A DNA stretch of 64,000 bases from CAYZJV01 sp049310885 (GTDB lineage: Bacteria > Spirochaetota > Spirochaetia > Sphaerochaetales > Sphaerochaetaceae): positions 310,001 through 374,000 of the forward strand of contig NZ_JBMDYO010000002.1 of the NCBI RefSeq assembly GCF_049310885.1. The letters are read 5' to 3'. The position numbers and the translations under genes were made by a program. The notes beneath the pieces were generated by a model. The model did not search any database, was not told the origin of the DNA, and saw only the letters and a list, made by a program, of their open reading frames with translations. Below are positions 62,085 to 64,000 of this stretch, in pieces (the first letter of the stretch is position 1; the number at the start of each line of letters is the position of its first letter).

Positions 62085-63032
62085 ATGCAAAAACCAGTAC
62101 ATCGCGCTTTCATAATTATCTTGGGTGTCGTGTTTCTCACCGCATTGGTAATGGGGTGTTCACTCTCAAGTGAAGATACAGGAACCGTCAGATTGAGCCT
62201 GACCGATGCACCTATCGCCGATGCTAACGATGTGGAAGGTGTTTTCATCACCATCACATCGATTGAATACAACCTCAATGGGGAATGGATTGAGGATACG
62301 GGCTTCGAAGGTCCACAGGAATTCAATCTTCTCGATCTTACCGGTGGAGTAGTCGCTCCGCTTTCACACACGATCATTCCTGCGGGCGAAGTATCCCAGA
62401 TCCGTTTTATGATGGATGTGCAGAAAGAGGGATCTGCTCGGAGAACCAATCCAGGTGCCTATATCCTGTTCGATCCCGAAGGAGCTACCGATGGTATCGA
62501 TGATTCCGATGTAAAACGGGAGTTATTCGTACCCAGCGGTGGTCAGACCGGCTACAAAGCTGTCGGAAGTTTCACTATTCCTAAAAATGGTGAAGTTGAG
62601 ATTACCGCAGACTTCGATGTCCGTAAATCGGTAGTCAAGCGGGGAACCAATGACGAATACATCCTAAAACCGACTATCCGTCTGGTTGTGAACAATCAGG
62701 CAGGTTCCATAGCTGGAGATTTCCTGATCGCCGGTTCAACGTATGATTCGTATACAGTTTTCGTTTATGAAGACGGAGCATATTCCGATAGTGAGGCCTT
62801 GCCTCCAGAAACGGATGATCCCGATTTCATACCTTTTGAGAACGCAACAAGCAGTGCATCTGTCGATACCACTACTGGCAGCTACATGCTACCGTTCTTG
62901 GCATCCGGCACCTACGATCTGGTTATCGCAGGAGTTGGTGAAGATGGCTCCTACACGGTAATCGACTCGACAACCTATACCGGTATCGTCGTAGAAGCAG
63001 AAGAAACCACAGAACAAGATATCAATCTCTAG
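62085..63032 (+). CDS. DUF4382 lipoprotein
   Basis: 315 aa. Signal peptide with lipobox LVMGCS (mature N-terminal Cys). TGTVRLSLTDAPIADANDVEGV and FITITSIEYNL are the DUF4382 start, ending with VEITADFDVRKSVVKRG and YILKPTIRLV. Residues about 210-315 form a second Ig-like/carboxypeptidase-regulatory-like domain (GSIAGDFLIAGSTYDSYTV, TTGSYMLPFLASGTYDLVIAG). Surface or periplasmic role unknown. Followed by a terminator. Confidence 0.88.
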   Translation: MQKPVHRAFIIILGVVFLTALVMGCSLSSEDTGTVRLSLTDAPIADANDVEGVFITITSIEYNLNGEWIEDTGFEGPQEFNLLDLTGGVVAPLSHTIIPAGEVSQIRFMMDVQKEGSARRTNPGAYILFDPEGATDGIDDSDVKRELFVPSGGQTGYKAVGSFTIPKNGEVEITADFDVRKSVVKRGTNDEYILKPTIRLVVNNQAGSIAGDFLIAGSTYDSYTVFVYEDGAYSDSEALPPETDDPDFIPFENATSSASVDTTTGSYMLPFLASGTYDLVIAGVGEDGSYTVIDSTTYTGIVVEAEETTEQDINL

Positions 63033-63056
63033 TAGACTGTAGCATGACGTTTCACC

Positions 63057-63084
63057 GAGGGAGGAGTCTTATGGCTCCTCTCTC
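63057..63084 (+). terminator. rho-independent terminator after the DUF4382 gene
   Basis: 10-bp stem with one G-U pair (63057-63066 with 63075-63084), 8-nt loop, followed by TTTTAT. Confidence 0.7.
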
Positions 63085-63174
63085 TTTTATATTGACCCAT
63101 GGTGGAATTATCTACCACCATTCCCTTCCATAGGTTATAATTGCGACAGTGATTAACAATGGAGGGTCCGCTAC

Positions 63175-64000
63175 ATGCCTCCTTCACAGACTAACAATCT
63201 TGGCCATTCCCAGTGCCAGAGGAAATCCATAGCCATCGTCATCTGTATGCTCATATCCCCCATCCGGCTTTTCGCTGGAGATTTGATCGTTCCCCGCTAT
63301 GAATCGACCGGTAATATGGCCTTCACCATAAGTCTGTTAGCACTTGGAGTGTTATTGGGATTGTTGGCCTACACCATTTTCCTTGCGATTTCGACAAGTG
63401 AGGTCATGTTCGTCTACTTCTCTATCATCATGCTCCTGTTGACCATCCTGCAGACCTTCGCAGCCTATGACCGCTTTATATTCAGCCTTACCTACAATCG
63501 GGTAACGGTAATCACCCATCTTCTGTTCATCACCTTCCTCCTCTTTTTCGAGGATTTCTTTCGATTGGCCGAACATGCTCCCAAGCTTTCACAAGTGAAC
63601 CGCATCTCCATTCTGGTTATCGCGGCCTATACGATCTTCTTCCTTTTCTCGAAAGCACTGCTGCCCCAGGCCAAGGAGTTTCATACCTTAATCGATTTCA
63701 TTAGGGAGCTATTCGTCTTCTACACCAATATCATCTTCCTCTACACCATCATAGTCTCGATCCGTTGGATGAAAGCCGAAGGTATCATCCTGCTTATCGC
63801 CTTCATACCTCCTGCGTTACTCACATCGATCAATGCGATGCAGATATTTCCCTTCATGGACCGCTACGCTGCATTCGTCGGTTTTTTAATGGCCTACAAC
63901 CAACCCATAGGACTCTCTTTACAAGCCATTCTCTTCTCCCTTGCGATGGGAAACCGTTACAACCGGATAAAGCTTGAAAGACAACAGAGTATGCAAGAGA
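63175..64000 (+). CDS. multi-helix membrane sensor protein (7TMR-DISM-like), 3' end outside window
   Basis: Starts at ATG 63175 with GGAGGG at 8 nt spacing; the frame stays open through 64000 (275 codons). An N-terminal signal-like segment is followed by seven hydrophobic helices (MAFTISLLALGVLLGLLAYT, VFVYFSIIMLLLTILQTFAA-like, and so on) and, after the last, MGNRYNRIKLERQQSMQE, a basic helix of the kind that leads into a cytoplasmic histidine-kinase or GGDEF output. This layout is the 7TMR-DISM module. The output domain is outside the window, so the exact class is unknown. A -10 like TATAAT lies at 63136-63141. Confidence 0.65.
   Translation, partial: MPPSQTNNLGHSQCQRKSIAIVICMLISPIRLFAGDLIVPRYESTGNMAFTISLLALGVLLGLLAYTIFLAISTSEVMFVYFSIIMLLLTILQTFAAYDRFIFSLTYNRVTVITHLLFITFLLFFEDFFRLAEHAPKLSQVNRISILVIAAYTIFFLFSKALLPQAKEFHTLIDFIRELFVFYTNIIFLYTIIVSIRWMKAEGIILLIAFIPPALLTSINAMQIFPFMDRYAAFVGFLMAYNQPIGLSLQAILFSLAMGNRYNRIKLERQQSMQE

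Noticed and set aside
1..64000. tRNA, rRNA, CRISPR arrays or prophage genes
   Set aside because: No T-loop-like GGTTCGAATCC pattern in intergenic regions, no regularly spaced repeats and no phage or integrase proteins were seen.

Overview
The window reads as chromosomal DNA of a diderm, fermentative bacterium, most likely a spirochaete of the Sphaerochaeta/Spirochaeta type. This is an inference from gene content: periplasm-binding-protein sugar transporters, an oversized tandem NDK-like protein, lipoproteins with relaxed lipoboxes, outer-membrane barrels and a 7TM-type sensor. No rRNA, tRNA, CRISPR array or transposase was seen. Genes are dense, with good Shine-Dalgarno sequences and several sigma70-like promoters.

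Layout. (1) 1-2940, minus strand: a sugar-acid type uptake/catabolism operon (GntR/FCD regulator, cupin, TIM-barrel isomerase, TRAP binding protein cut by the left edge) with its own promoter and palindromic operator. (2) 3266-7594: SatD and DUF3307 pair, pyruvate kinase, and a two-domain nucleoside-diphosphate kinase. (3) 7731-13610: a XylR-type regulator, a UDP-glucuronate branch (UDP-glucose dehydrogenase plus 4-epimerase), an aldo/keto reductase and a zinc alcohol dehydrogenase. A perfect 63-bp direct repeat brackets the two UDP-sugar genes and contains the 5' end of the xylR-like gene, so these genes appear to have been inserted between the regulator and its old upstream region. (4) 13823-15334: a phytoene-desaturase-like oxidoreductase.

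(5) 15546-51549: a long, visibly A+T-rich surface-glycan island. It holds a YidC-paralogue/sulfatase pair in one frame separated by a single TGA, a CDP-glycerol glycerophosphotransferase, WbqC and deacetylase genes; a GtrA/GtrB/DUF6056/DUF6020 side-chain glycosylation group; a Wzy-like polymerase/ligase and a Wzx flippase; a complete gene set for UDP-2,3-diacetamido-2,3-dideoxyglucuronate (wbpA, wbpB, wbpE, wbpD types); eight glycosyltransferases; a fused nucleotidyltransferase/PLP-enzyme facing a LicD phosphotransferase; two Wzi-like barrels; a POTRA-barrel protein; and a WbaP/WcaJ-type initiating phosphotransferase. Together these can start a repeat unit on undecaprenyl phosphate, build and decorate it (probably with phospho-linked groups), flip and polymerise it, and attach it at the cell surface.

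(6) 51651-60482: a membrane-anchored periplasmic protein, a DUF2148 protein, and a LacI regulator with a complete RbsB/RbsC/RbsA-like sugar ABC transporter, whose upstream region carries a perfect LacI-type operator; then an RDD protein and an AAA/DUF4143 ATPase. (7) 60714-64000: two lipoproteins (one DUF4382) and a 7TM membrane sensor cut by the right edge.
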